From the NCBI GenBank assembly GCA_902795975.1, contig CADBNE010000007.1, forward strand, positions 1 to 36,408: a DNA stretch of 36,408 nt, given 5' to 3'. Each line of letters begins with the position of its first letter. Within the stretch, counting starts at the first letter, position 1. Under the pieces are notes generated by a model that was given only the letters and a program-made list of their open reading frames with translations, ran no database searches and had not been told where the DNA came from. Positions 1 to 8,568 of this stretch are shown in pieces. The position numbers and the translations under genes are program-made. The DNA comes from an uncultured Erysipelotrichaceae bacterium. GTDB lineage: Bacteria; Bacillota_I; Bacilli_A; RF39; UBA660.

Positions 1-26
1 AACAAACCCTTATCTTTGTTTGCGAT
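1..26 (-). CDS. infC: translation initiation factor IF-3, N-terminal start only (partial)
   Basis: Only the first eight codons are inside the window; the gene runs off the left edge. Read from an ATC at 26-24, the peptide is (M)ANKDKGL, which fits the opening of Firmicute IF-3 proteins (a short lead, then K-D, then a V-N-E motif outside the window). A GGGAGG ribosome binding site lies 8 bases upstream of the ATC. No ATG or GTG fits that site, and the TTG in another frame is too close to it. IF-3 is known to start from rare AUU/AUC codons in several bacteria, which lets it repress its own translation because it rejects non-standard starts. The structured leader upstream supports the assignment. 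The identification rests on few residues plus context. Confidence 0.68.
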
Positions 27-187
27 AACAAACACCTCCCAATCATATCTTATACCATGAAAAAAGTGCATACAAGAGTATCCACTTAAAAACCTTAAAT
101 ATTTCTATCTTATGGCTTTATACCTATTACCTTTGGTAATCAGGTGGATGTGGACACATCGCTTTCCTTTTTTTCACTACGTCATTG
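27..187 (-). ncRNA. infC leader, probable ribosomal protein L20 autoregulatory leader
   Basis: The untranslated leader between the promoter and the infC start can form three local hairpins in transcript order: 160-147 (6-bp GATGTG/CACATC), 140-126 (6-bp ATTACC/GGTAAT with an AAA loop) and a terminator-like hairpin at 87-64 followed by U's. RNA positions 149-144 (AUCCAC) are complementary to 85-80 (GUGGAU), the 5' arm of the terminator, so a competing antiterminator pairing is possible. In Bacillus the infC-rpmI-rplT operon is controlled by L20 through such a leader; that is established knowledge, and the match here is by position and architecture, not by a covariance search. Confidence 0.65.
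60..87 (-). terminator. attenuator-type terminator in the infC leader
   Basis: Stem AAGUG/CACUU plus AUAC/GUAU, separated by a single G-G mismatch, with a UCUU loop, followed directly by a U run (plus-strand A's at 60-65). It lies between the promoter and the start codon, so it can only act as an attenuator of infC. Confidence 0.65.
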
Positions 188-215
188 ATTATACCATAAT
201 TTATTTATTTGTCAA
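188..215 (-). promoter_or_regulatory. promoter of the infC leader
   Basis: A perfect -35 TTGACA (215-210) and a perfect -10 TATAAT (193-188) with a 16-base spacer, and TGG directly before the -10 (extended -10). Transcription would start near 181, about 155 bases before the infC start codon. Confidence 0.85.
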
Positions 216-253
216 GCATAAAAAAAGATTTTATATTTAAAATCTATAAAATC

Positions 254-1300
254 TTATAATTGTCTACCACAATTAGTACAATATTTACCAGTACCTACCT
301 TACCACAATTTGGACATTGTTTTGATTGTGTATAACCCATATTATTATAAATAGGTTGTTGATAACTAGACTGGTTATAACCAGTTTGTTGTTGATAACT
401 CATATTCATATTAGATTGTTGTGCATAACTTGGTTGTTGTTGAGGATAACCATATTGTATATTATTATATAAATTAGGATTATATCCGTTAGCATACCCA
501 TAGCTACCTACTGAAACATTATTCATAGCTTCCATTCTTTTTCTTTCATTTTCAGTTATATAATTAGGATTTAAATTATATGTATTAGAAGATAATTGTT
601 TAATCTTTTTATATGCATATATAAAGAAACATACTACGAATGCAAAGAATACAAGTAAGAATATATCATTACCTGCAGCATCACAAGCAAATAATAAATA
701 ATCATATATACCATGAGCAATAGCAGGTATTACTAAACTTAAAATTAAATTTTTCTTTTTAAGTTTTAAATTTTTATTTATAGTAGCAAGTTTAGCCATA
801 GATAAATAATAACCCATCATTACACCATCACATAAATGTCCTGGTATAGCAAGTATTGCTCTTACAAGTGCTACTCTAACACCATCATTTAAACTAATAT
901 TACCTGATTGCATAACATATAATATATTTTCAAAGCAAGCAAATCCTAAAGCAACAAATGCAGCATATACAATTCCATCATATAAATGATTATATTCATT
1001 ATCATTATATTCTAATTTATAAACAAATATCCATTTTGAAAACTCTTCTACTAAAGCTACTCCTAAAAATACATATGGAAGTAATTCTATTAAACTTAAA
1101 TCAGAAGTATTATATCCGAAAAATGGAACAAACTTAGTAAGAACTGCAGATATGGCTAAAGTTAAAAATGCAGAACCTATACCTGATATAAAAAGCTTTA
1201 TTAATATTCTACCAGGTTCTTTATCAAAATCTCTCTTATAGATTTGATGTGCAAAAAATACTACTGGTGCTACAGATAATACAAGTAATATTAAAGCCAT
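254..1300 (-). CDS. PrsW-family intramembrane metalloprotease with C-terminal zinc ribbon
   Basis: A polytopic membrane protein with the PrsW/CPBP-type motif series: VEEFSKW (about residue 84), CFENILY (about 121), GHLCDGVMMGYY (about 153) and AHGIYDY (about 194). The glutamates and histidines in these motifs are the expected metal-binding residues. Unlike classical PrsW (about 220 residues), this 348-residue protein continues past the last helix into a 90-residue tail rich in Gln, Asn and Tyr, ending in a CPNCG-x7-CTNCG zinc ribbon. PrsW in Bacillus cleaves the anti-sigma factor RsiW; no sigma/anti-sigma pair is visible here, so the substrate is unknown. The ATG follows GAGGTG at good spacing. 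It has its own promoter just downstream of the gap terminator. Confidence 0.85.
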   Translation of the reverse strand: MALILLVLSVAPVVFFAHQIYKRDFDKEPGRILIKLFISGIGSAFLTLAISAVLTKFVPFFGYNTSDLSLIELLPYVFLGVALVEEFSKWIFVYKLEYNDNEYNHLYDGIVYAAFVALGFACFENILYVMQSGNISLNDGVRVALVRAILAIPGHLCDGVMMGYYLSMAKLATINKNLKLKKKNLILSLVIPAIAHGIYDYLLFACDAAGNDIFLLVFFAFVVCFFIYAYKKIKQLSSNTYNLNPNYITENERKRMEAMNNVSVGSYGYANGYNPNLYNNIQYGYPQQQPSYAQQSNMNMSYQQQTGYNQSSYQQPIYNNMGYTQSKQCPNCGKVGTGKYCTNCGRQL

Positions 1301-1323
1301 ATTTACACCTCTATTCTAAATTG

Positions 1324-1352
1324 ATTATAGCAAAAAATAAAAGAACTAACAA
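1324..1352 (-). promoter_or_regulatory. promoter of the PrsW-like gene, overlapping the gap terminator
   Basis: -10 TATAAT (1329-1324) with TGC before it, 17-base spacer, -35 TTGTTA (1352-1347). The -35 lies inside the 3' arm of the gap terminator hairpin, so termination of one gene and initiation of the next share bases. Confidence 0.6.
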
Positions 1353-1371
1353 CAAATTATTGTTAGTTCTT
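1333..1371 (-). terminator. terminator of gap
   Basis: A perfect 12-bp stem (1371-1360 with 1352-1341), 7-base loop, then a run of U's. It lies about 12 bases after the gap stop codon. Confidence 0.88.
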
Positions 1372-1383
1372 AAATAGTTTACA

Positions 1384-2394
1384 TTAGTTTAACTCAGCTA
1401 AATATTTAACTGTTCTAACCATTTGACTAGTATATGAATTTTCATTATCATACCAAGCTACTACTTGTACTAATGATTGACCATTACCAAGATTAATAAC
1501 CTTAGTTTGAGTAGCATCAAATATAGAACCATGAGTATCTCCAATAATATCACTTGATACTATTTCTTCATCTGTATATCCATATGAAGCACTTACTTGT
1601 GATTTCATAATTTCATTAATTTCTTCTTTAGTTACTTCTTTAGATACTACAGCATCTAAGATGGTTAAAGAACCATCTGGAACTGGAACACGTTGTGCTC
1701 CTCCTATTAGTTTACCATCTAATTCTTTAATAACTAGTCCTATAGCTTTAGCAGCTCCTGTAGTATTTGGAACTATGTTAATAGCACCTGCTCTAGCTCT
1801 TCTTAAATCACCTTTACGATGTGGTCCATCTAGTATCATTTGATCTCCTGTATAAGCATGTACAGTAGTCATTATACCAGATACAATATTTGCATACTTA
1901 TTAAGTGCATTAGCCATTGGAGCTAAACAGTTAGTAGTACAACTTGCAGCAGATATAATAGTATCTTCTGCAGTTAAAGTATTCTCATTAACACCATATA
2001 CTATAGTTTTTAAATCATTACCTGCTGGAGCAGATATAATTACTTTTTTAGCTCCTGCATTAATATGTGCCATAGATTTTTCTTTTGAACAATAAAAACC
2101 TGTACACTCTAATACTACATCTATTCCTAGTTCACCCCAAGGTAAATTATTTGCATCTGACTCAGCATATACTGGAATACTTTTTCCATCTACTATAATA
2201 GCATTATCAGTATGTCCTACTGTATCAGCTAATTCATATTTTTTTTGTGCTGAATCATATTTAAGAAGATGTGCTAACATCTCTGGAGATGTTAAATCAT
2301 TTATAGCAACAACTTCATACCCTTCTAAACTAAACATTTGTCTAAATGCTAATCTTCCTATTCTTCCAAATCCATTTATGGCTACTCTTATCAT
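1384..2394 (-). CDS. gap: glyceraldehyde-3-phosphate dehydrogenase, type I
   Basis: Catalyses the phosphorylating oxidation of glyceraldehyde-3-phosphate in glycolysis, in the cytosol. The protein opens with the Rossmann motif INGFGRIGR, has Asp33 after the second strand (as in NAD-specific enzymes), the catalytic motif SAASCTTNC with Cys152, and the usual C-terminal WYDNENSY. Its 336 residues are the normal length. A reading frame extends 14 codons further upstream, but ATG 2394 is preceded by AGAGGGA and begins exactly at the conserved [10 protein letters not shown], so it is the start. Only 13 bases separate it from the kinase gene upstream, so the two are probably co-transcribed. Confidence 0.97.
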   Translation of the reverse strand: MIRVAINGFGRIGRLAFRQMFSLEGYEVVAINDLTSPEMLAHLLKYDSAQKKYELADTVGHTDNAIIVDGKSIPVYAESDANNLPWGELGIDVVLECTGFYCSKEKSMAHINAGAKKVIISAPAGNDLKTIVYGVNENTLTAEDTIISAASCTTNCLAPMANALNKYANIVSGIMTTVHAYTGDQMILDGPHRKGDLRRARAGAINIVPNTTGAAKAIGLVIKELDGKLIGGAQRVPVPDGSLTILDAVVSKEVTKEEINEIMKSQVSASYGYTDEEIVSSDIIGDTHGSIFDATQTKVINLGNGQSLVQVVAWYDNENSYTSQMVRTVKYLAELN

Positions 2395-2407
2395 AAAATC
2401 CCTCTTT

Positions 2408-4072
2408 CTATAAGTCTTTAAAACAACTTCCCCCAATAAATTCTCTTAAAACTGAATCAACAGGTACATCATCACTTGGTATAGGTAAGAAATTTCTTAA
2501 GAAATTAATTAATCTTAATGCCTCAGGATATACCTCTTCATTTTCTCCTACGCAGAATAATAATGGCTCAACATATACCTTTAATACACCTATTTCATAT
2601 AATAATGATGAATTAATAACTATATCTGCATCATCTTGATATGGATATATATATTTCTCTTCACCTTTTCTTACTGATGACCACATATTAAGAGTATCAA
2701 ATGCACCCTTACCACGTGTTTTACTATCTCTTACTATTCTCCTTAATTTACGTATATCTGTAGTATGTATATGATTATGATCATCAATATTTAAATCTAC
2801 TAATGGAGAAATATATATTTTAAATTTATATTGTCTATCAATAGATTTAGTAAGTTCATCATTTAAACAATGAATACCTTCAATAACCATAATATCATTA
2901 TCTTCTAGTTGAATATAATTACCATTATATTCTCTCTTACCTTTTACAAAGTTATATGTAGGTATACTAACCTTTTTACCATCTAATAAATTTGTTAAAT
3001 CTTTATTAAATTGTTCAACATCTACTGCATATAAATTTTCAAAATCATAATTACCTTCACTATCTAATGGAGTATCTTTTAAATCATGAAAATAATTATC
3101 AACAGATATTTGAACAACTCTCATTCCTCTAGCTTTCAAATATGTCATAAGCTTTTTAGAAGTAGTTGTTTTACCACTACTAGATGGTCCTGCTAAAAGT
3201 ACCATGCGTACACCATTTCTTTTTACTATAGCATCTGCTGCCTTTTGTAACTGTGAATCATAATAACTTTCTGAATTCAATATTAATTCAGTACTTTTAG
3301 CATTACTTACTACTCTATTTAAATCAGATGCATGAGTAATTCCTAAACCACTTGAAAACTCTGTAGTAGATGCAAATGTTTGTGCTAATCTTTCATGATG
3401 AACATAATCTAATGTATATTCTGGATTAGTTATAGATGGTATTGATAAAACTAAACTATTACCCATAATATAAGTAAGTTTAAAATCACTTATTTGTCCA
3501 GTACTATATGCTAATTTACCATAGAAATAATCATATAAATCATCAATACGATATAGATTAATATAAGTATTAGAAATATATTTTAATACACTTACTTTAT
3601 CAAATTGTTTTTTACTACTGAAATATTTCATAGCATCAGTTCTAGATACACTATATTTTTCAATTTTATAATTTGCTTCAACTATTCTTTGCATTTCTTC
3701 TTCTAATTTTTTTACAATAGTCTTAGTAATATTATAATTTTCTATAGTACAAAATACACCATTATCTAGTGAATGTTCAAATTTAATTTTAACATCTTCA
3801 CCAAGTATATTTCTTACAGCTAATATAAGTATAAAATTAGCACTTGCAGAATATACACAATGTCCTAATGTTGAACTTCTATCATAAAATTCTACACTAC
3901 ATTTTTTTGTTATAGTATCACTTAACTCAACAATATCATTATTTACTTTTGAAATTAAAATATCATATTTGTAATCCCTTTCAAATTGTTCACTTAATTC
4001 TTTCAAAGGAGTACCCATAAGTACAGTTTTTTCTATATTATTTTTATATTTTATTTTTAATTCTTTTTGCAT
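2408..4072 (-). CDS. TGS/ThrRS-like N-terminus fused to a uridine-kinase-type P-loop kinase
   Basis: A 554-residue protein of the Firmicute/Thermotoga nucleoside kinase family. The N-terminus (about 1-200) resembles the TGS and second domains of threonyl-tRNA synthetase: [10 protein letters not shown] at about 69 sits where the ThrRS metal-site HxxAH motif would be, but only one His remains. The kinase part begins near residue 285, with Walker [11 protein letters not shown] at 294-303 and further uridine-kinase features (SVDNYFHDL, the switch-like [10 protein letters not shown], and [11 protein letters not shown]). The likely activity is phosphorylation of a nucleoside such as uridine, but substrates of this fused family are not settled. 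It leads an operon with gap and has an AGAGGGA ribosome site and its own promoter. Confidence 0.85.
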   Translation of the reverse strand: MQKELKIKYKNNIEKTVLMGTPLKELSEQFERDYKYDILISKVNNDIVELSDTITKKCSVEFYDRSSTLGHCVYSASANFILILAVRNILGEDVKIKFEHSLDNGVFCTIENYNITKTIVKKLEEEMQRIVEANYKIEKYSVSRTDAMKYFSSKKQFDKVSVLKYISNTYINLYRIDDLYDYFYGKLAYSTGQISDFKLTYIMGNSLVLSIPSITNPEYTLDYVHHERLAQTFASTTEFSSGLGITHASDLNRVVSNAKSTELILNSESYYDSQLQKAADAIVKRNGVRMVLLAGPSSSGKTTTSKKLMTYLKARGMRVVQISVDNYFHDLKDTPLDSEGNYDFENLYAVDVEQFNKDLTNLLDGKKVSIPTYNFVKGKREYNGNYIQLEDNDIMVIEGIHCLNDELTKSIDRQYKFKIYISPLVDLNIDDHNHIHTTDIRKLRRIVRDSKTRGKGAFDTLNMWSSVRKGEEKYIYPYQDDADIVINSSLLYEIGVLKVYVEPLLFCVGENEEVYPEALRLINFLRNFLPIPSDDVPVDSVLREFIGGSCFKDL

Positions 4073-4096
4073 CCTGATCCCTCTATTCTCATATTA

Positions 4097-4125
4097 ATTT
4101 TATCAAAATTTTAATATTTTGTCAT
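4097..4125 (-). promoter_or_regulatory. promoter of the kinase-gap operon
   Basis: -35 ATGACA (4125-4120), 17-base spacer, -10 TAAAAT (4102-4097) preceded by TGA. Confidence 0.6.
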
Positions 4126-4182
4126 TACATTTTTAGAATAATTAACTCTTTATTGATTATATTATATGTAGGAGATGATACT

Positions 4183-4755
4183 TTGATTATTCCAACTATT
4201 ATTGAAAAGAAATATAATAAAGATTATGCATATGATTTATATTCTAGACTACTAGAAGATAGAATAATATTTATTGGTGGTGAAATAACTGATAGTAGCG
4301 CTAATATAATTATTGGAGAATTATTATATTTAGATTCACTTAATCATGATGATATAAGTATATATATTAATTCACCAGGTGGAAGTGTTACTGCTGGCCT
4401 TGCTATATACGATACAATGAACTTTATTAAAAGTCGTGTATCTACTATATGTATAGGTATGGCTGCTAGTATGGGTGCATTCCTATTATCTAGTGGTACT
4501 AAAGGTTTAAGATATGCACTACCTAATAGTGAAATAATGATACACCAACCATTAGGTGGCGCTCAAGGACAAGCAACAGAAATAAAAATAGCTGCTGAAC
4601 ATATATTAAAAATAAAAGATAAATTAAATAGAATATTATCTATAAATACTAAACAAGATATAAAAACAATAGAAAAAGATACAGATAGAGATAATTTTAT
4701 GTCTAGTACAGAAGCACTTAATTATGGTCTAATAGACAAAATAATTAAACAATAA
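4183..4755 (+). CDS. clpP: ATP-dependent Clp protease proteolytic subunit
   Basis: Serine protease that forms the barrel-shaped proteolytic core of Clp machines with ClpX or ClpC. With the start at 4183 the catalytic triad is Ser96 (GMAASMG), His121 (IMIHQP) and Asp170 (DTDRDNF), matching the numbering of characterised ClpP. The 190-residue length is normal. The start is a TTG 8 bases after GGAG and gives the usual opening (L)IIPTIIE; an upstream in-frame TTG at 4153 would add ten residues and has no ribosome site. The gene diverges from the kinase operon. I see no CtsR-type direct heptamer repeats upstream and no convincing promoter. Confidence 0.96.
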   Translation: MIIPTIIEKKYNKDYAYDLYSRLLEDRIIFIGGEITDSSANIIIGELLYLDSLNHDDISIYINSPGGSVTAGLAIYDTMNFIKSRVSTICIGMAASMGAFLLSSGTKGLRYALPNSEIMIHQPLGGAQGQATEIKIAAEHILKIKDKLNRILSINTKQDIKTIEKDTDRDNFMSSTEALNYGLIDKIIKQ

Positions 4756-4782
4756 AAAAGTTCTACAAATGTAGAACTTTTA
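4756..4782. terminator. bidirectional terminator between clpP and alr
   Basis: A stem AAAAGTTCTAC/GTAGAACTTTT with an AAAT loop. A's on the left and T's on the right make it work for both converging genes. The alr stop codon lies in its right flank. Confidence 0.88.
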
Positions 4783-5829
4783 TTCATATATTCTAGGTAC
4801 TCTTTTAGATATATTACATATTAATTCATAAGGAATAGTATCTATATATTTACTTAATTCCATTATATGTTCATTATCTCTATATATATATACTTTATCA
4901 TGTATATTCATAGTATCATCTATTCTAATCATAATCATATCCATACATACATTACCAAGTATTTGACACTTCTTATTATTTACATATACATAACTACCAG
5001 TAAGTTTTCTGTTTACTCCATCAGCATACCCTATTGATACAATACCTATTAATTCATCTTTTTCTGCTTTATAGTTTCCACCATAACTTACAGTTTCACC
5101 AGAATATAATTTCTTGATATCTATTATTTCACTACATAAATTAATAGTATTTTTTAAATCTAAATTATTATTAACTAATCCATACATTATAATACCTAAT
5201 CTACATCCATTACAAAAATCTATTTTAGGATAATTAAGTAATGTATCTGATTGAGCAATATGTACCATAGGTACACTATTTAAATCTATATCACTTGTTA
5301 TTTCTTTAAATCTATTTATTTGATTATAAGTATGTTCATTATTTTCAGCATCATATATATGTGTAAATATACCTTGTAAATGTAAATTACTATTATTTAT
5401 TTCATTTACAATATCATTAAATACTTCTTTACTCTTTACACCTAATCTATTCATTCCTGTGTCTATTTTAATATGTATATTCAAATTATAATTTTTTATT
5501 TGTTTAACATATTCTAAACTAGTCACAGCTACATCTATATGATTTTTTTCACATATATCCATATATTTACTATCTATTATTCCTAAACATAATATTGGTA
5601 TATCAAATGCTTGTCTTATAGTCATAGCTTCATCTAATGAAGAAACTGCTAAATAATTACAACCTCCATCTATAATAGCTTTTACAGTAGTATTAGTATT
5701 ATGTCCGTAACAATCTGCTTTAACTACTCCTATATAATATTTATATCCATCAAAATTATTTATTATTTTTGATACATTATCTTTTAAATTATTTAATTTA
5801 ACTTCTGAATACGTATTTCTATATGTCAT
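4780..5829 (-). CDS. alr: alanine racemase
   Basis: PLP enzyme of fold type III that interconverts L- and D-alanine for peptidoglycan. The PLP lysine lies in YIGVVKADCYGH near residue 33. The carbamylated-lysine/arginine region reads IKIDTGMNRLG, the pyridine-nitrogen arginine is in GCRLGIIMYG, and the catalytic tyrosine is in SIGYADG. The C-terminal domain has the classical CMDM motif. ATG 5829 follows a strong AAAGGAGG; the frame extends seven codons further upstream but that ATG lacks a ribosome site. Size (349) is a little short of the usual 370-390. A second, divergent member of the family is at 22467-23630. Confidence 0.93.
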   Translation of the reverse strand: MTYRNTYSEVKLNNLKDNVSKIINNFDGYKYYIGVVKADCYGHNTNTTVKAIIDGGCNYLAVSSLDEAMTIRQAFDIPILCLGIIDSKYMDICEKNHIDVAVTSLEYVKQIKNYNLNIHIKIDTGMNRLGVKSKEVFNDIVNEINNSNLHLQGIFTHIYDAENNEHTYNQINRFKEITSDIDLNSVPMVHIAQSDTLLNYPKIDFCNGCRLGIIMYGLVNNNLDLKNTINLCSEIIDIKKLYSGETVSYGGNYKAEKDELIGIVSIGYADGVNRKLTGSYVYVNNKKCQILGNVCMDMIMIRIDDTMNIHDKVYIYRDNEHIMELSKYIDTIPYELICNISKRVPRIYE

Positions 5830-5854
5830 ATAAGCCTCCTTTACGTACATTGTT

Positions 5855-5883
5855 ATTATACTACTATATATTTTATTTGTAAA
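5855..5883 (-). promoter_or_regulatory. promoter of alr
   Basis: -35 TTTACA (5883-5878), 17-base spacer, -10 TATAAT (5860-5855). Confidence 0.82.
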
Positions 5884-5889
5884 AAGTAT

Positions 5890-5916
5890 TTATAAAAAGC
5901 AATCTATGCGATTGCT
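5890..5916 (-). terminator. terminator of greA, containing the greA stop codon
   Basis: A 7-bp stem AGCAATC/GATTGCT with a 5-base loop, followed by UUUUUAUA. The TAG stop of greA (5906-5904) lies across the loop and 3' arm, so the hairpin is largely coding sequence. Confidence 0.8.
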
Positions 5917-6374
5917 ATTATTTTAACATCATATTTTCCATTAGGACTATCTACGCTTACTATAGAACCTACTTTAGCACCCATGATAGCTCTAGCAATT
6001 GGTGATTCATTTGATATTTTATTAGCAAATGGATCAGCTTCTTTACTACCTACTATAGAATATTCTTCTTGTTCTGAATCATCAACATATTCAATAGTAA
6101 CTTTAGTACCTAATGATACAACATCTCTATTTATTTCTTTAATGATTATGGCTTTTTCAATCATAGCCTCTAATTCTCTAATTCTTGCTTCAACTTGAGC
6201 TTGGTCATTACGTGCTGCATCATACTCAGCATTTTCACTTAAATCTCCTTGAGCTCTTGCTTCTTTTAAAGCTGTAATTATCTCTGGTCTTCTTTCTAAC
6301 TTAAGATAATCTAACTCCTTCTTTATTTCTTCTAACCCTTCTTCTGTTAGATAAATTTCTTTTTCTTTCTTCAT
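5904..6374 (-). CDS. greA: transcription elongation factor GreA
   Basis: Rescues backtracked RNA polymerase by stimulating cleavage of the transcript 3' end. The N-terminal coiled coil covers about residues 8-75, with the acidic tip in GDLSENAEYDAAR, whose Asp and Glu coordinate the catalytic metal in the polymerase. The C-terminal FKBP-like domain includes SNESPIARAIMGAKVG. At 156 residues it is full length. The ATG follows GGGGAG. The gene lies just downstream of trhP1-trhP2 in the same order as in Bacillus (where udk intervenes), but has its own strong promoter. Confidence 0.96.
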   Translation of the reverse strand: MKKEKEIYLTEEGLEEIKKELDYLKLERRPEIITALKEARAQGDLSENAEYDAARNDQAQVEARIRELEAMIEKAIIIKEINRDVVSLGTKVTIEYVDDSEQEEYSIVGSKEADPFANKISNESPIARAIMGAKVGSIVSVDSPNGKYDVKIIAIA

Positions 6375-6412
6375 AATTCTAATCTCCCCGTCTTTCTAAA
6401 TTGATTGATAAA

Positions 6413-6441
6413 AATATACTACTTTTTAAGTCTATTGTCAA
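6413..6441 (-). promoter_or_regulatory. promoter of greA
   Basis: Perfect -35 TTGACA (6441-6436), 17-base spacer, -10 TATATT (6418-6413). The TGA inside the -35 is also the stop codon of trhP2. Confidence 0.82.
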
Positions 6442-7640
6442 TAATTTTGCTTTCTTATTAAATCAAATTTATAAACAATTTCAGGTATATAAATTTTAAT
6501 TATTTGTTTAGGATGACTTACAACATCAATACTATTGCCATCTTCATCAATTATTTTATCAATATGTAATTTTATTGTTTCATGTTTTGGACTAAATATT
6601 TCTACATCATCACCAACACTAAAATAATTTCTTTGTTCAATTGTAGCCATATGAGTTTCCTCATCATAATCTATAACAACACCTAAAAAATCTTGATTAG
6701 ATATTTCTTCTCTACCATTATAATAACTACAAGATTCATCATAAACTCCATTAAAGAATTGTACTACTGAATCTCTATTAGCACATCTACGTAATATCTT
6801 TTCATACTCTTTATTATATTCATAATTTTCTTTATTATCACAATATTCGTCTATTACTTTTCTATATATAGAAACAACTGTAGCAATATAATATATAGAA
6901 CGCATTCTTCCTTCTATTTTAAATGAAGCAATACCTAAATCAATTAATTCAGGAATCACTGATAACATAGATAAATCTTTACTACATAAAGTAAAATCTT
7001 TTTCTGTTTCTATTACATTATTACCTTCATCTAATAGTTTAAAATCCCATCTACATATTTGACTACATCCACCTCTATTAGCATCTCTTTTAGTTAAGAA
7101 ATTAGATAATACACATCTACCACTAATAGCAGCACACATAGCACCATGTATAAATGTTTCTATTTCTACTGGTACATGACTCATAATAGATTTAATATCT
7201 TCTTTAGTACATTCACGAGCTAAAACAATTCTTTCTACGCCTTGTTCATAGAAAAATCTACATGCTTCATAATTCATAGTTGATTGTTGAGTAGATAAAT
7301 GTACATGCAAATTAGTATTTTTTAAAGCAAAATCTACTATATAAGGATCACTTACTATAATAGCATCACATTTAGTATCTTCAATATTTTTTAAGTAATC
7401 TAATAATTCTTTTCCTTCTTTATTGTGTAATACAATATTAACGGTTACATATACTTTTTTATTTAATGAGTGTGCAAAAGCTACACCTTCTTTTAATTCT
7501 TCAAAAGTAAAATTAATAGCATTAGCTCTAAGTCCAAATGATGGACCTCCACAATATACAGCATCTGCTCCATATAAAAGTGCTATTTTAAGTCTTTCTA
7601 AATCACCTGCAGGTGCTAATAACTCTGGTTTATTTATCAC
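6438..7640 (-). CDS. trhP2: U32 family protein TrhP2 (tRNA 5-hydroxyuridine synthesis)
   Basis: A member of peptidase family U32 (YrrO/TrhP type). In Bacillus the YrrN/YrrO pair is needed for 5-hydroxyuridine at tRNA position 34, with prephenate as co-substrate; the older protease label is probably wrong. The signature IETFIHGAMCAAISGRC, followed by GGCSQICRWDF, carries the conserved cysteines thought to bind an iron-sulfur cluster. The N-terminus KPELLAPAGDLERLKIA is typical. The start is GTG at 7640 behind AGGGTG and overlaps the end of trhP1 by 11 bases, so the two are translationally coupled. The length (400) is normal for the long partner. Confidence 0.92.
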   Translation of the reverse strand: MINKPELLAPAGDLERLKIALLYGADAVYCGGPSFGLRANAINFTFEELKEGVAFAHSLNKKVYVTVNIVLHNKEGKELLDYLKNIEDTKCDAIIVSDPYIVDFALKNTNLHVHLSTQQSTMNYEACRFFYEQGVERIVLARECTKEDIKSIMSHVPVEIETFIHGAMCAAISGRCVLSNFLTKRDANRGGCSQICRWDFKLLDEGNNVIETEKDFTLCSKDLSMLSVIPELIDLGIASFKIEGRMRSIYYIATVVSIYRKVIDEYCDNKENYEYNKEYEKILRRCANRDSVVQFFNGVYDESCSYYNGREEISNQDFLGVVIDYDEETHMATIEQRNYFSVGDDVEIFSPKHETIKLHIDKIIDEDGNSIDVVSHPKQIIKIYIPEIVYKFDLIRKQNY

Positions 7641-8487
7641 GTTTCACCCTATATATAGTTTCTTCATGTAAGAAACCTTTTTCTAGATTATCAAACATAA
7701 TCATAATTTCTTTATCTAATACATTAATATTATCTTTATTTACTTTTGAAAATATATTAACTACATTAAGTAGTTTATCGGTTTCTATTTCATATCCATT
7801 AATAAGTACATAATCTAGTACACTATTAAGATTTAAATATTCTCTTAATCCATTTAAAATAAAATTAGTATATATAACTGTTCCATCATTATTATCAACA
7901 ATAGAATACTTTTTATCTTCTTTAAATAAATAATATTTATTACTATTTAAATCTAAATTAAAATGATTTAAATAATTTTTTACAGCATGTCTTTTTGATG
8001 CATACATAGGTATATAACCAAATAATTGTCCAATTAATTCTACTTTAGTATTATTCTTTATATCTTCTATTTCTTCTACTGTAATCTCGTTTGATAAAAA
8101 CACTGACTTAACTCCATAATTATTCCAATAATTAATTGTAAAATAATTAGTAGTATAATGTTCAGAAGACCACACTAAATTAATATTAAGATTTAATCTA
8201 TTAACTATACTAACTATAGCTACATCATAATAAAATAAACCTTTAATATTTAATTTTGAAATACTAATAAGTAATTCTTCTAAATCATCTATTTTATCAT
8301 TAGAAATATTTTTATTAAGTGATAAAAATATATTATTACTTCTATCAACATACTTAACTATTTCATCATATTCTAAGTTGAATGTATTAATACTATATCC
8401 TTCTATACCTAATAATAAATAATTATCTGTATTTAATATACTTTCTATACAATCTTTATTATTAGGAATAATAATTATCTTAGACAT
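7630..8487 (-). CDS. trhP1: U32 family protein TrhP1
   Basis: The shorter U32 partner (YrrN type), 285 residues. Near residue 155 it has GYIPMYASKRHAVKNYL, equivalent to the G-Y-x-P-M-x-x-S-x-R-H segment of YrrN, and it lacks the cysteine cluster of TrhP2, as expected. It presumably works with TrhP2 in tRNA wobble uridine hydroxylation. The ATG follows GAGGGG. Together with trhP2 and greA it preserves the Bacillus yrrN-yrrO-(udk)-greA order. The assignment to the family is firm; its biochemical role is taken from Bacillus. Confidence 0.85.
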   Translation of the reverse strand: MSKIIIIPNNKDCIESILNTDNYLLLGIEGYSINTFNLEYDEIVKYVDRSNNIFLSLNKNISNDKIDDLEELLISISKLNIKGLFYYDVAIVSIVNRLNLNINLVWSSEHYTTNYFTINYWNNYGVKSVFLSNEITVEEIEDIKNNTKVELIGQLFGYIPMYASKRHAVKNYLNHFNLDLNSNKYYLFKEDKKYSIVDNNDGTVIYTNFILNGLREYLNLNSVLDYVLINGYEIETDKLLNVVNIFSKVNKDNINVLDKEIMIMFDNLEKGFLHEETIYRVKRDK

Positions 8488-8504
8488 ATTATCCCCTCAC
8501 ATAC

Positions 8505-8531
8505 AAAAAAGACGTCTTCCTTGAAGACGTC
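8505..8531 (-). terminator. terminator between the VirB2/lysozyme fusion gene and trhP1
   Basis: A perfect 9-bp stem GACGTCTTC/GAAGACGTC with a 3-base loop, followed by six U's. It ends only 17 bases before the trhP1 start codon. Confidence 0.88.
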
Positions 8532-8534
8532 ATA

Positions 8535-8564
8535 ATATTACCATAAAACATATAATTTTGTCAA
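8535..8564 (-). promoter_or_regulatory. probable promoter of trhP1-trhP2, upstream of a terminator
   Basis: Perfect -35 TTGACA (8564-8559), 18-base spacer, -10 TAATAT (8540-8535) preceded by TGG. Transcription would start near 8530-8528, inside the 5' arm of the terminator hairpin. Confidence 0.65.
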
Positions 8565-8568
8565 CTTT

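Noticed and set aside
1661..1843. Plus-strand frames inside gap, greA, rnr and other genes
   Set aside because: They are antisense shadows of conserved genes, without ribosome sites or recognisable products.
2395..2436. Longer N-terminus for GAPDH
   Set aside because: The extra 14 codons overlap the kinase gene, are not family-like, and contain the AGAGGGA site for ATG 2394.
6438..8487. Calling the two U32 proteins collagenase-like proteases
   Set aside because: The YrrN/YrrO order next to greA and the motif set fit the tRNA hydroxylation proteins better.
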